The notes: a model not told the origin generated them from the sequence alone. Numbered from the stretch's first letter, positions 8,608-17,568 are shown. The stretch is DNA of 64,000 bases from Nocardioides sp. 503 (GCF_004522095.1 NZ_SPUI01000011.1:1-64000), one strand, 5' to 3'. Numbers and translations are program-made.

Positions 8608-9542
8608 GCGGGCTGCTCCGCGAGGAGGCCCGCCCGCACGAGGGCGGCGCGCATCTGCGCCAGGGACTCGGGGTCGGTGACGGGCAGGCGCGGCTTGCGC
8701 ACGTGCCCACCGGGCTGGCCGAGCATCGCCATCAGCGCCTTGAGCTGGCTCTGGTAGCCGCCGAAGTGGCCGGCCCAGCCGCCGGGCAGCCACAGCTCGG
8801 GGAAGAGCCGGTCCGAGCGGGCGGCGTGCTCCGCGGCCTTGTCGAGGTCGCCGGCCCAGACGTCCTCGTAGAACTGCGGGTCGGGACGCCCGAACAGCGA
8901 GCCGCCGCCGACCGTGCCGTCGCCGCCGTGGGTGCGCAGCTCCTCGAGGCCGCGCTCACCGAGGTAGCCGCCGAACACGCGGACCCGGTCGCGGACCCGC
9001 CGGGAGGTGGCGAAGAACTGGTCGGCGTCGGGCGTGCTGTCCTTGATCGCGACGATGTGGTCGATGTCGGCGAGCCGGTCGGCCAGGTCGGTGTCGATGT
9101 CGATGCCGCTGCCGTAGGGCCAGTTGTAGACGACCAGCGGGCCGTCGACGAGCGCGTCGAGGTCCTCGTAGAACGCGACGACCTCGGGGGCGAAGAGCTT
9201 GACGTACGGCGGCGGCGAGGCCAGGACACCGTCGGCGCCCGCGGCGAGCGCGTGGTGCGCGAGGTCGGCGGTCTGGGCGGCGGTGTAGTCGGTGCAGCCG
9301 ACCAGCACCGTCAGCCGGCCGGCCGCCTGGGCGACCGCGGCCTCGGCGACGGCGCGCCGCTCGTCGGTGGTCTGGGAGAACCACTCGCCGCAGGTCCCGT
9401 TGACCACGATGCCGTGCATGCCCTCGGCCACGTAGTGGTCGACGAGCCGGGCGAGGGTGTCCAGGTCGAGCGCGCCGTCCTCGGTGAACGGGGTCACGAA
9501 GGCCGGGAAGTAGCCCTTCCAGTCGACGTCGTCGCGGTTCAT
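8604..9542 (-). CDS. Dihydrodipicolinate synthase (DapA) family lyase
   Basis: The protein has 312 residues and a DapA/N-acetylneuraminate-lyase TIM barrel. The pyruvate-binding GTCGE motif is at 49-53, the YN catalytic tyrosine at 139, and the Schiff-base lysine at K167 in IVAIKDST. The family includes aldolases, dehydratases and the pyrroline-4-hydroxy-2-carboxylate deaminase of hydroxyproline catabolism. It lies between the gamma and beta subunit genes of an HcnABC-like dehydrogenase, so it is catabolic and not lysine biosynthetic. AAGGAGAA precedes ATG 9542. The exact reaction cannot be read from sequence. Confidence 0.85.
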   Translation of the reverse strand: MNRDDVDWKGYFPAFVTPFTEDGALDLDTLARLVDHYVAEGMHGIVVNGTCGEWFSQTTDERRAVAEAAVAQAAGRLTVLVGCTDYTAAQTADLAHHALAAGADGVLASPPPYVKLFAPEVVAFYEDLDALVDGPLVVYNWPYGSGIDIDTDLADRLADIDHIVAIKDSTPDADQFFATSRRVRDRVRVFGGYLGERGLEELRTHGGDGTVGGGSLFGRPDPQFYEDVWAGDLDKAAEHAARSDRLFPELWLPGGWAGHFGGYQSQLKALMAMLGQPGGHVRKPRLPVTDPESLAQMRAALVRAGLLAEQPA

Positions 9543-9618
9543 GTCTCGCGTTCTCCTTGTGGTCGGTGCGTGGTCGGTGCGATGTCGGTGGTGGAGCGTC
9601 GGGCCCGGGGGCGCGGCG

Positions 9619-10821
9619 TCAGGTGTGCAGGCGGTCGAGCGCGTAGCGCTCGGGGAACGGGTCGTGCGTGCCGGGGGCGACCATCTGCTCGGCGAGCTGA
9701 CGGGCGAACATCGGGCTGAACGTGAAGCCGGTGGAGGCGACGCAGGCGTGGAAGCCCGGGACCCGCAGGGACTCCCCCACGATCGGCGACATGTCGTCGG
9801 TGAAGACGATGACGCCCGACCAGGTGCGGACCACCCGGGCGTCGGCCAGCTGCGGCACCACGTCGAGGGCGACGTTGACGTTGCCGGCGGCGCTCTGCCA
9901 GCGCGTCGGGTAGCGCGTCGGCGGAGGCACCGCCGGGGACGGCCAGCCGCCGCCGATGATGAAGGTGCCCTGCTCGCTCTGCTTGAGCGTCAGCCGGCGG
10001 CCGATGTGCTGGACCATGGAGGGCAGCAGCGGCGCCCGGCGCTCGGTGACGTTGACGTGCAGCCCCTCGTAGCGCACCGGCAGCCGCAGGCCCACCATCG
10101 CGGCGAGCTCGCCGGACCAGGCGCCGGCGCAGTCGACGACGCGGGCGGCGCGGATCTCGCCCTCGCTGGTGTCGACCGTGAACCGGTGGGCGCGGTCGGG
10201 GTGCTGCTCGATGCCGCGCACCGCCACGTGGGTGCGGATCTGGGCGCCGTGCTCGGCCGCGCGGGCGGCGTACAGCGGGGTGACGGCGAGCGGGTTCGCG
10301 TGGCCCTCGGTGGGGCAGTAGGTCGCGGCCAGCACCCGCTCGGCGAAGTACGGCGCACGGTCGCGCAGCTCGGCGCCGGAGACCACCTCGGTCTCGATGC
10401 CGGCGAGCCGCTCGAGCTCGTGCTTCTCGTGCAGCAGCCGGACCTGCTCCGGGGTCTCCGCGACCATCCAGCCACCGGTCTGGTGCAGGTGGATGTCGCC
10501 GCCGAGCTCGGCGTCGAGCTCCTGCCACAGGGCGTAGGCCTCCAGGCTGAGCCGGGCGTCGGCGAGGAGCCGGTCCCGGTCGGCGCCGGTGCCCTGGCCG
10601 GTCAGCTGGTGGATCGCGAGCTGCAGGTGGAAGCTGCCGGCGTTGGTGCCCGACGCCTCCCGGTTGAGCTCGCCGCGCTCCAGCATCACGACCTCGACAC
10701 CCTCGCGCGCGAGGTAGTAGGCCATGGCGGCGCCGGCGATCCCGCCGCCCACGACGACCACGTCGGTCTCGGTGGGCAGCGGCCCGCGGATGGCCGCCAG
10801 CGGCGGCACCCCGGCGCTCAC
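9619..10821 (-). CDS. FAD-dependent oxidoreductase, DAO family (beta subunit, HcnC/OoxB-like)
   Basis: The protein has 400 residues. The FAD-binding GGGIAG motif is at 25-30, and the D-amino acid oxidase/glycine oxidase fold follows, with a C-terminal STGFTFSP block. It resembles the catalytic beta subunit of opine oxidases, HcnC and D-hydroxyproline dehydrogenase, which oxidise a secondary or primary amine. The GTG start at 10821 overlaps the stop of the alpha subunit gene by 4 bp. A 76-bp gap separates it from the DapA-like gene downstream. The alpha, beta and gamma genes in one operon support a heteromeric membrane-independent dehydrogenase. Confidence 0.85.
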   Translation of the reverse strand: MSAGVPPLAAIRGPLPTETDVVVVGGGIAGAAMAYYLAREGVEVVMLERGELNREASGTNAGSFHLQLAIHQLTGQGTGADRDRLLADARLSLEAYALWQELDAELGGDIHLHQTGGWMVAETPEQVRLLHEKHELERLAGIETEVVSGAELRDRAPYFAERVLAATYCPTEGHANPLAVTPLYAARAAEHGAQIRTHVAVRGIEQHPDRAHRFTVDTSEGEIRAARVVDCAGAWSGELAAMVGLRLPVRYEGLHVNVTERRAPLLPSMVQHIGRRLTLKQSEQGTFIIGGGWPSPAVPPPTRYPTRWQSAAGNVNVALDVVPQLADARVVRTWSGVIVFTDDMSPIVGESLRVPGFHACVASTGFTFSPMFARQLAEQMVAPGTHDPFPERYALDRLHT

Positions 10822-12287
10822 GGGCGCTCCTCGTCGGCGACGACGAAGAGGCCGGGGTCGGCGACCCGGGCGTCGGCCATCGCGGTGATCGGCACGGGAC
10901 GGACCGGCATCCGCGGGGTCCCGAGGTCGATGGAGGAGAGCGGGCGGTCGTGGGTGCGGGCCAGGAGGGCCGCGATGTGGCGCTGGCAGTTGCGGCCCTG
11001 GCAGGGCCCCATGCCGGCGCGCGTCAGCGCCTTGACGACGTTGACGTCGTCGGTGGACTCGGCGGCGGTCGCGATCTCGCCCTGGGTGACGCCCTCGCAG
11101 CGGCAGACCGTGGTCCGGTCCTCGGCGAGGTCGTAGATCCCGGGCCCGACGCGGAACATCCGCTCGGTGGCCCGCGCCAGGGAGCGCCGGCGGCGCAGGC
11201 GGCGGCGGGGCGTCGCGGCCAGCTCGTCGCTGGCGGCGCGGTCCAGGAAGCCGCCGTCCTCCGCCGCGCCGAGCGCGGCGAGGACGCCCTCGTCGATGGC
11301 GACGTAGGAGCCCTCGACCCCGGTGCCGTCGCCGGCGGCGTAGACGCCGTCGACGGAGGTCCGGCCCCAGTCGTCCTTGAGCACGACCCGGCCGCCGAGG
11401 TCCTCGTCGAAGCCGGTGGTGCACCCGACCAGGCGCAGCAGCTCCAGCGACGGGACGAACCCGTAGCCGATGCACAGCACGTCGGCCTCGATGGTCTGCT
11501 CCGACCCGGGGACGACGCGCCACTCGCGGTCGACGGCGGCGTGGACGACCCGCTCGACCCGGCCGTCGCCCTCGGCGCGGACGACGATGCGTCCGTAGCG
11601 CAGCGGCACCCGGTGGCGCAGGAGCCCGCCGCGGTAGCGCGCGGCGTCGCGCAGGAGCGAGGTGTTGCCCCGCAGGGCGGCGGCGACCTTCAGCGCGTCC
11701 ACCGGACGCGGCGCGGGCCCGGCCTCGAGGACCGTGACCACCGTGGCACCGTAGTGGGCCAGCTGGGACGGGAACGCCAGCGCCACCGGGCCCGAGCCGG
11801 CGAAGACCATGCGGCGCCCGGGGAGCACCGCCTGGCTCTTGGCCATGGACTGCATGCCACCGGCGGTGACGACCCCGGGCAGCGTCCACCCGGGGAAGGC
11901 GACCGGCCGGTCGTGAGCGCCGGGCGCCAGGAGGAGGCGGCGGGTCCGCAGGGTGGTGGCCGGGCCGCCGTCCTCGACCAGGACGACGGCGAAGCCGCCG
12001 TCCTCCTGCTCCACCGCGACGACCGCGGTCCGCAGCGCGATGGCGGCGCCGGCCGCGAGCGTCGCGTCGATCAGCTCCCGCCCGTGGCGGGTGCTGGGGT
12101 CGGCCGCAGCCGGGTCCGTGACCGTGAAGCCCGGACCCGGCTGCTTGTAGATCTGACCGCCGAGGCTCGGTCGCTCGTCGACGAGCAGCACCTGCATCCC
12201 CGCGTCGGCTGCGGTCCGCGCCGCGGACATGCCAGCGGGTCCCCCGCCGACGATCAGGAGGTCGAGGTGCTGCTCGCCGTCAGGCAC
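10818..12287 (-). CDS. FAD/NAD(P) oxidoreductase with BFD-like [2Fe-2S] domain (alpha subunit, HcnB/OoxA-like)
   Basis: The protein has 489 residues. The FAD motif GGGPAG is at 14-19, a second dinucleotide motif GSGPVA lies at about 164-169, and a C-terminal BFD-like cluster domain has cysteines C395, C397, C429 and C434. This layout matches the large subunit of hydrogen cyanide synthase and opine oxidases. The start is GTG 12287, only 3 bp after the solute-binding protein stop, and no strong ribosome site is seen, so translation is probably coupled. It should relay electrons from the DAO-type beta subunit. Confidence 0.86.
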   Translation of the reverse strand: MPDGEQHLDLLIVGGGPAGMSAARTAADAGMQVLLVDERPSLGGQIYKQPGPGFTVTDPAAADPSTRHGRELIDATLAAGAAIALRTAVVAVEQEDGGFAVVLVEDGGPATTLRTRRLLLAPGAHDRPVAFPGWTLPGVVTAGGMQSMAKSQAVLPGRRMVFAGSGPVALAFPSQLAHYGATVVTVLEAGPAPRPVDALKVAAALRGNTSLLRDAARYRGGLLRHRVPLRYGRIVVRAEGDGRVERVVHAAVDREWRVVPGSEQTIEADVLCIGYGFVPSLELLRLVGCTTGFDEDLGGRVVLKDDWGRTSVDGVYAAGDGTGVEGSYVAIDEGVLAALGAAEDGGFLDRAASDELAATPRRRLRRRRSLARATERMFRVGPGIYDLAEDRTTVCRCEGVTQGEIATAAESTDDVNVVKALTRAGMGPCQGRNCQRHIAALLARTHDRPLSSIDLGTPRMPVRPVPITAMADARVADPGLFVVADEERP

Positions 12288-12290
12288 AGG

Positions 12291-13142
12291 TCAGCACCCA
12301 CCCGGCATGTCGGGGAAGTCCTCGACGCCGAAGTTCTTCGAGTACAGCTCGGCGAGGGTGCCGTCGGTCTGGGCGCCGCACAGGAACTCGTCGAGGGCGT
12401 CGACGAGGGTGCTGTTGCCCTTCTGGGCGGCCCAGCTGCCGTAGCCGATCGCCAGCGGCTCGGGCAGCTCGGCGGCCTTGAGCTGGCCCTCGTTGCTGGC
12501 CACGAACTGCGCCAGGATGTAGTCCTCCAGGACGGCGCCCTGGGCGCGGCCGGTCGCCACCTCGAGCAGCGCGGAGTTCTGCTGGCCGAAGCCCTTGATC
12601 TTGGCCTCCGGGAACGTGTCCTTGGCCAGCTGCTCGCCCGAGGAGCCCTGGAGCGCGGTGATGACGTTGCCCGAGGCGTTGTAGTTGTCGATGGTGAACG
12701 GGCCCTCGTCGTCCTCCGGCACGGCCAGCACGCTCACGTAGGGAACGTACTCGCGGCTGAAGTCGACGACCTGCTTGCGCTCGTCGGTGGCGGTCAGGCC
12801 GACCGAGACCAGGTCGAACTTCTTCGACTGCAGGCCGGGGATCAGGCCGTCGAAGTCGAGGTTGACGATGTCGAGCTTGACGCCCATGTCGTCGGCCAGC
12901 GCGTTGAGTAGGTCGACGTCGTAGCCGGCCGGGTCGCCGTTGTCGTCGAGGTACATCTCGGGCTTGAACTGGAGGTTCATGCCGACGGTGAGCGTGCCGG
13001 ACTTCATGAGGCCGTCGTCGGACCCGCCCGAGCCCCCGTCGTCACTGTCGCCGCCACAGGCGGCCAGGGACAGGGCCAGGACCAGGGACGATCCGACGAC
13101 GGCGGTGCGTCGCCAGAGGGAACTGCGGTTCTTTCCAAGCAC
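12291..13142 (-). CDS. Amino acid ABC transporter substrate-binding lipoprotein
   Basis: The protein has 283 residues. A signal peptide ends in the lipobox LSLAAC, so C29 should be lipidated and the protein anchored outside the membrane. The body is a family 3 periplasmic binding protein (GYDVDLLNALADDMG, about 73-87), typical of polar amino acid importers. A poly-Gly/Asp/Ser linker follows C29. GTG 13142 has AAGGA about 7 bp upstream. With the permease and ATPase upstream it makes a complete importer, and it probably captures the compound degraded by the neighbouring enzymes. Confidence 0.9.
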   Translation of the reverse strand: MLGKNRSSLWRRTAVVGSSLVLALSLAACGGDSDDGGSGGSDDGLMKSGTLTVGMNLQFKPEMYLDDNGDPAGYDVDLLNALADDMGVKLDIVNLDFDGLIPGLQSKKFDLVSVGLTATDERKQVVDFSREYVPYVSVLAVPEDDEGPFTIDNYNASGNVITALQGSSGEQLAKDTFPEAKIKGFGQQNSALLEVATGRAQGAVLEDYILAQFVASNEGQLKAAELPEPLAIGYGSWAAQKGNSTLVDALDEFLCGAQTDGTLAELYSKNFGVEDFPDMPGGC

Positions 13143-13241
13143 AGCGGAGTCCTTCCACTACAGGGGTTGAGGTCGAGCAGGGTTGCGGAGCTGGCCGGGG
13201 AACCGAGAGAACCCGGACGTGTGGTGTGGTGGGGTGGGTGG

Positions 13242-13979
13242 CTAGGTGAGCTCGGCGACCAGGGCCTGGATGCGCCGTTGCTTGCGGCCCCGGACCAGCT
13301 GGGACACCCGGCCGCGCGGGGGGCTCGACAGCGAGGCCTCCGCGAGTCGGAAGAAGATGTCGATGACGAAGGCGGCGAGGACGTAGATGGCCGCGGCCGC
13401 GGTGTAGAGGACGAACGGCTGGAACGTCTGGGCGTTGATGTTCTGCGTCACCCGGACGACCTCGAGCAGCCCGATGACGGTGAACGTCGAGGTGTCCTTG
13501 ATCATCCCGATGAACATGCTGCCGACGTTGGGCAGCGCGATCTTGAACGCCTGCGGGGCGACCACGGAGAAGAAGATCCGCCCGTTGGGCATGCCCAGGG
13601 CCAGCCCGGCCTCGCGGTGGCCGGGGGGGACGGCCTGCAGGGCGGAGCGGAAGATCTCGGCCATGAACGCGCTGTAGAGGAGCGACAGGGCGATGACGCC
13701 GGCCTGGAAGACCGAGAAGTTCACGCCGAGCAGCAGCGAGACGCCGAAGTAGATCCAGATGACGGTGACCAGCGCCGGCATCCCGCGGAACACGTTGATG
13801 TAGACGACGGCCAGCCAGGACAGCGGCGCCCTGCCCATCCGCAGCATCGCCAGGCCCAGCCCGGCGGCCGTGGCGATCACCAGGGCGACCCCGGAGACCT
13901 CCAGGGCCGTCAGCAGCCCGCGGAGCAGGTCACCGCGGTAGTCCCAGATGAGACCCCAGTCGTAGCTCGAGATGTCCAT
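13242..13979 (-). CDS. Amino acid ABC transporter permease (HisM/GlnP type)
   Basis: The protein has 245 residues and about five transmembrane segments. The cytoplasmic EAA loop is visible as HREAGLALGMPNGRIFFSVV, which docks the ATPase. FRGMPALV near residue 63 is typical of the polar amino acid permease family. ATG 13979 lies directly beside the stop of the ATPase gene. Only one permease is present, so a homodimer is expected. A 99-bp gap without clear structure separates it from the binding-protein gene. Confidence 0.9.
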   Translation of the reverse strand: MDISSYDWGLIWDYRGDLLRGLLTALEVSGVALVIATAAGLGLAMLRMGRAPLSWLAVVYINVFRGMPALVTVIWIYFGVSLLLGVNFSVFQAGVIALSLLYSAFMAEIFRSALQAVPPGHREAGLALGMPNGRIFFSVVAPQAFKIALPNVGSMFIGMIKDTSTFTVIGLLEVVRVTQNINAQTFQPFVLYTAAAAIYVLAAFVIDIFFRLAEASLSSPPRGRVSQLVRGRKQRRIQALVAELT

Positions 13980-14834
13980 TCAGCGCACCGCCCGGATGAA
14001 GTCTTGGGTGCGGGGGTTCGTGGGGTTGTCGAAGAGCTCGCTCGAGCCCGTCTCCACGATCGCACCTTGGTCCATGAACACGTTCAGGTCGCCGATCTCG
14101 CGAGCGAACCCGAGCTCGTGGGTGACGACGACCATGGTCATCCCGGCATCGGCGAGCTCGTGCATCACGCGGAGCACCTCGCCGACCAGCTCGGGGTCGA
14201 GGGCCGAGGTCGGCTCGTCGAAGAGCATGACCTTGGGGTCCTGGCTCAGCGCCCGCGCGATGGCGACGCGCTGCTGCTGGCCGCCGGAGAGCTGGCCGGG
14301 GTAGTGGGCCGCGCGCTCGAGGAGGCCGACCTGGCGCAGGGACTCGGCGGCCTTGCGCATGGCGTCCTCCGAGCTCATCCCCTTGACCGAGCGCAGCGGC
14401 AGGGAGACGTTGTCGAGCGCCGTCAGGTGCGGGAACAGGTTGAACTGCTGGAAGACCATGCCGACCTTGCGGCGCAGCGCCATCGGCTTGCCCCGCTTGA
14501 CGCGGGGCTCGCCCGCGACGCCGGGGCCGTACTCCACCCCGTCCACGCAGACCGAGCCGGAGTTGGGCTCCTCGAGCAGGTTGATGCTGCGCAGCACCGT
14601 GGACTTGCCCGAGCCCGAGGGGCCGAAGAGGACGACGTGCTCGCCGGCGTGCACGTCGAGGTCGATGCCGTGCAGCACCTCCAAGGAGCCGAAGGACTTG
14701 CGGAGCTGGCGGATGCGGACCACCGGCGGCGTCGGGTCGCCGGTCGTGGCCAGCACCGGCGCGGGGTCCGTCGCCACCGGGGCGGAGGGGTGCACCACCG
14801 GGGTCGGGGGGCCTGAGGGTTCGAGAGTGTTCAT
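13980..14834 (-). CDS. Amino acid ABC transporter ATP-binding protein
   Basis: The protein has 284 residues. Walker A GPSGSGKST is at 71-79, the signature LSGGQQQR at 182-189 and Walker B VMLFDEP at 202-208, all typical of the GlnQ/HisP subfamily. About 38 proline-rich residues precede the ATPase core and are not part of the usual domain. ATG 14834 overlaps the VOC gene stop by 4 bp. The order VOC, ATPase, permease, binding protein, then the dehydrogenase suggests uptake and breakdown are made together. Confidence 0.92.
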   Translation of the reverse strand: MNTLEPSGPPTPVVHPSAPVATDPAPVLATTGDPTPPVVRIRQLRKSFGSLEVLHGIDLDVHAGEHVVLFGPSGSGKSTVLRSINLLEEPNSGSVCVDGVEYGPGVAGEPRVKRGKPMALRRKVGMVFQQFNLFPHLTALDNVSLPLRSVKGMSSEDAMRKAAESLRQVGLLERAAHYPGQLSGGQQQRVAIARALSQDPKVMLFDEPTSALDPELVGEVLRVMHELADAGMTMVVVTHELGFAREIGDLNVFMDQGAIVETGSSELFDNPTNPRTQDFIRAVR

Positions 14835-15796
14835 GCGCGCACCTCCGTGACGCAGACGTACAGGTCGTCGGGGTCCTTGAAGTACGCGTAGCGCCAGGTG
14901 CCGCCCTCGCCCACGTCGAGGGACACGGGCTCCCCGACCAGCTCGATGCCGAGCTCGTCGAGGTGGGCGATGGCGCTCTCGATGCAGCGCGCACCGATGG
15001 CGAACTCGAAGGTGCCGAGGTGGCCCCACTCGCCCCGCATGTCGGGGGATGCGGGGTAGTGCTGCACCGGCTCGAGGGCGCCGCCGATGGGGCTGGTCAG
15101 CAGCATCATCCGCTGCCGCGGCGGGGTCCGGTCGCCGAACCAGGGGTGCATGGGCTCGAAGTAGCCGTCGGACTCGAAGAGCTGCCCGGTGAAGCCGAGG
15201 CTCTGGTAGAACTCGCGCGTCCGCTCGATGTCGGTGCAGCCGAACGCGACGTGGTTGACGCCGTGGGGGCCCTCCTCCAGCGGCCATCCGGCCGCGAGGG
15301 TCGACCACTCGATGAGCTCGATCTTCGCGCCGTCCGGGTCGGCGACGTACGACAGGCCGCAGTGGGTCTGGTACGGCTCGAGGTCGGCCTCGTTGGGCTC
15401 CATCAGCGCGGTGTGGCCGCGGGCGACCAGGTCGGCGTAGAGCTCGGCCTGGCCGTTGACGTGGACGCAGACCTCGCAGATGCCCGGCTCGCCCCAGGCC
15501 TGCCCCTCGGGCATCGGGGGCGGCGTGCGGTCGAGGATCTGGACCAGCTTGATGCCGGCACGACCCAGCACCGTCGGCGCGCCGGCGCGGAGGTAGAGCA
15601 CCCGGGCCTGCGTCTCGGCGTGCCCGGACACCCCCGCCAGCCCCGGCAGCGGCCCGATGTAGTCGAAGGACTCGTCGGTGAAGCCCAGCTCGGCGTAGAA
15701 GGCGCGAGCGGCGTCGACGTCGGAGACCCCGATGCCGATGTGGTCGAGCCCGCTCAGGGTGCCGAACCTGCGTCGTACCGGCGTGGTTCTCGCCAT
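14831..15796 (-). CDS. Two-domain VOC metalloenzyme (dioxygenase-like)
   Basis: The protein has 321 residues with two vicinal oxygen chelate repeats. The first starts LDHIGIGVSDVDAARAFY (about 16-33) and the second VNHVAFGCTDIERTREFY (about 188-205). Metal ligands of this superfamily are the opening His of each repeat and downstream Glu/His residues; candidates are H18 and H190. Family members include hydroxyphenylpyruvate dioxygenase, extradiol dioxygenases, glyoxalases and epimerases. ATG 15796 has GAGAGGA about 8 bp upstream. It leads the eight-gene minus operon. The specific reaction is unknown. Confidence 0.8.
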   Translation of the reverse strand: MARTTPVRRRFGTLSGLDHIGIGVSDVDAARAFYAELGFTDESFDYIGPLPGLAGVSGHAETQARVLYLRAGAPTVLGRAGIKLVQILDRTPPPMPEGQAWGEPGICEVCVHVNGQAELYADLVARGHTALMEPNEADLEPYQTHCGLSYVADPDGAKIELIEWSTLAAGWPLEEGPHGVNHVAFGCTDIERTREFYQSLGFTGQLFESDGYFEPMHPWFGDRTPPRQRMMLLTSPIGGALEPVQHYPASPDMRGEWGHLGTFEFAIGARCIESAIAHLDELGIELVGEPVSLDVGEGGTWRYAYFKDPDDLYVCVTEVRA

Positions 15797-15856
15797 CCGC
15801 GTCAGTTCCTCTCGGGGTTGAGCCGTTTGGTTCGGGAGATGTTCGCATATGGCTAT

Positions 15857-15905
15857 TGGTGTGCGCAATACGTACAACAAAGTCGCTTTGCGATCAGTTG
15901 CGCGC
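15857..15905. promoter_or_regulatory. Putative operator, site 2 of the catabolic island
   Basis: Positions 15876-15857 on the minus strand repeat the site-1 motif with 16 of 20 identical bases. CAGTTGCGCGC recurs at 15895-15905. The two elements are 20 bp further apart than at site 1, close to two helical turns, so both could still face the same side of the helix. The site lies between the VOC gene and the LLM gene, divergently placed. An IclR dimer or tetramer is the likely binder (inference). Confidence 0.58.
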
Positions 15906-15940
15906 TTGACGCACAGATGAGTCGTCCCCAGACTGAGGGC

Positions 15941-16816
15941 GTGTCGATCGCTATCGGGGCCAAGCTGCCTCACACCGGAACCGTGGACCCCACCTCGATC
16001 CCCGCGCGTGCGCGGGCCATGGAGGTGGCCGGCTTCGACTCGCTCTGGGTCAGCGACCACGTCGTCATGCCGCTGACGATCGGCTCCTACTACCCCTTCG
16101 CGAGCGACGGCAAGGCGCCGTGGACCGGGGACATCCCCTACATCGAGACCGTGGTGACGCTCGCGGCGGCCGCCGCGGCCACGGAGCACGTCGGCCTCGG
16201 GAGCGCCGTGCTGGTGCTGCCGCAGCGCAACCCGGTCCTGCTCGCCAAGCAGGTCGCCAGCCTGGACGCGCTGAGCAACGGACGGATCAGCCTGGGCATC
16301 GGCGCCGGCTGGCTCCAGGAGGAGTTCGCGGCGCTGGACTCGCCCTTCGAGGAGCGCGGCCGCCGGATGGAGGAGTGGATCGCGCTGCTGCGCGACCTGT
16401 GGACCGGCACCCCGCCCGCCCGCGACGGGATCTACCCGCTGGCCGACGGCCTCGTCCAGCTGCCGGTGCCTCCGCACCCGGTGCCGCTGCTCGTGGGCGG
16501 TCACACCAAGGCGGCCTTCCGCCGCGCCGGCTCGCTGGGCGACGGCTGGCTGGCCCAGCAGGCGGTCCCCGCCGTCGACGTCGACCACCTCGCGACCGAG
16601 GTCGAGGCCGTGCGGGCCAACGCCGTCAAGGTCCAGCGGGACCCGGCGGACCTGCGCTTCGTGCTCCGGCTCGTCGAGTCCACGGGCGCCGAGGCGGCGG
16701 TCGCGGCCCTGCTCCCCGACCTGGAGGCCATCGGCTTCTCGGAGGTCATCATCGACACCGCCCTCGACGCCGACCCCGCCCCGGTCCTCGATACGCTCCG
16801 CTCGGCCACCCGATGA
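15941..16816 (+). CDS. LLM class flavin-dependent oxidoreductase (F420-type)
   Basis: The protein has about 291 residues from GTG 15941. SLWVSDHVVMP near the N-terminus and the GIGAGWLQEEFAAL block near the middle are typical of luciferase-like monooxygenases, in particular the TIGR03619-type F420-dependent branch. It may oxidise or reduce a substrate using F420 or reduced flavin. ATG 15917 in the same frame is an alternative start, but it sits only 11 bp from the operator and has no ribosome site. The gene overlaps the following SDR by 4 bp and heads the operon that ends with iclR. Confidence 0.82.
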   Translation: MSIAIGAKLPHTGTVDPTSIPARARAMEVAGFDSLWVSDHVVMPLTIGSYYPFASDGKAPWTGDIPYIETVVTLAAAAAATEHVGLGSAVLVLPQRNPVLLAKQVASLDALSNGRISLGIGAGWLQEEFAALDSPFEERGRRMEEWIALLRDLWTGTPPARDGIYPLADGLVQLPVPPHPVPLLVGGHTKAAFRRAGSLGDGWLAQQAVPAVDVDHLATEVEAVRANAVKVQRDPADLRFVLRLVESTGAEAAVAALLPDLEAIGFSEVIIDTALDADPAPVLDTLRSATR

Positions 16817-17568
16817 CGGTGCCGGCGCTGCTCACCGGCCGCCGGGTCCTGGTGACCGGCGGTGGCCGCGGCATCGGCGCCTCCACCGTGGACGCCTTCG
16901 CCGCGATGGGCGCGACCGGCGTCGCCGTCGACCTGCCCGGGACCACCTGGTCGCTGCCCGACGGCTGGGTCGGCGCCGAGGCCGACGTGACCGACGAGGA
17001 GCAGGTGGCGGCCGCGGTCGCCCGCGCCGCCGAGCACCTCGGTGAGATCGACGCGGTCGTCGCGGCCGCCGGCATCGTGCCGTCCTGGCAGGCGCCCGAG
17101 GAGCTCGACCTCGACGACCTCGACCGGGTCCTCGCGGTCAACGTCCGCGGCGTCGCCGCCACGCTCAAGCACGTGAGCCCCCGCCTGGGCGCGGGCGCCT
17201 CGGTCGTCGTGGTCGGCTCGCTCAACTCCTGGCGCGGTGACTCCCACATCTGGTCCTACGTCGCCAGCAAGCACGCCGTCCTCGGTCTCGTCCGCTCCGC
17301 CGCCGCGGCGCTCGGGCCGCGCGGGGTGCGCGTCAACTGCGTGGCGCCGGGCCCGGTCGCGACCGACGCCCTGCTCGGGCGGATGGCGTCCCGCACCGAC
17401 CTGACGTCCCACACCACCGACCAGGCGCTCGCGGCCGCGGCCGGCCAGACCGCACTGGGCAGGATCGCGACCACGGCCGACGTCGTGCACGCGCTCGCGT
17501 TCCTGACCAGCGACCTCGCGGCCGGGATCACCGGCCAGATCCTGCCCGTCGACGGAGGCCTCCTGTGA
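16813..17568 (+). CDS. SDR family oxidoreductase 1
   Basis: The protein has 251 residues and is a classical short-chain dehydrogenase. The cofactor motif TGGGRGIG is at about 15-22, the Asn-containing AAAGIV block near 91-96, and the catalytic YVASK motif near 156-160. The C-terminus GQILPVDGG is typical. It should interconvert a carbonyl and an alcohol with NAD(P). ATG 16813 overlaps the LLM stop, and its own stop overlaps the second SDR start, so the genes are translated together. Confidence 0.9.
   Translation: MTVPALLTGRRVLVTGGGRGIGASTVDAFAAMGATGVAVDLPGTTWSLPDGWVGAEADVTDEEQVAAAVARAAEHLGEIDAVVAAAGIVPSWQAPEELDLDDLDRVLAVNVRGVAATLKHVSPRLGAGASVVVVGSLNSWRGDSHIWSYVASKHAVLGLVRSAAAALGPRGVRVNCVAPGPVATDALLGRMASRTDLTSHTTDQALAAAAGQTALGRIATTADVVHALAFLTSDLAAGITGQILPVDGGLL

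Noticed and set aside
8281..12287. Assigning the island to 4-hydroxyproline degradation
   Set aside because: The dehydrogenase, DapA-like lyase and semialdehyde dehydrogenase fit, but no epimerase is present and the GcvPAB-like, AcoX-like, VOC, LLM and SDR genes are not explained by that pathway.
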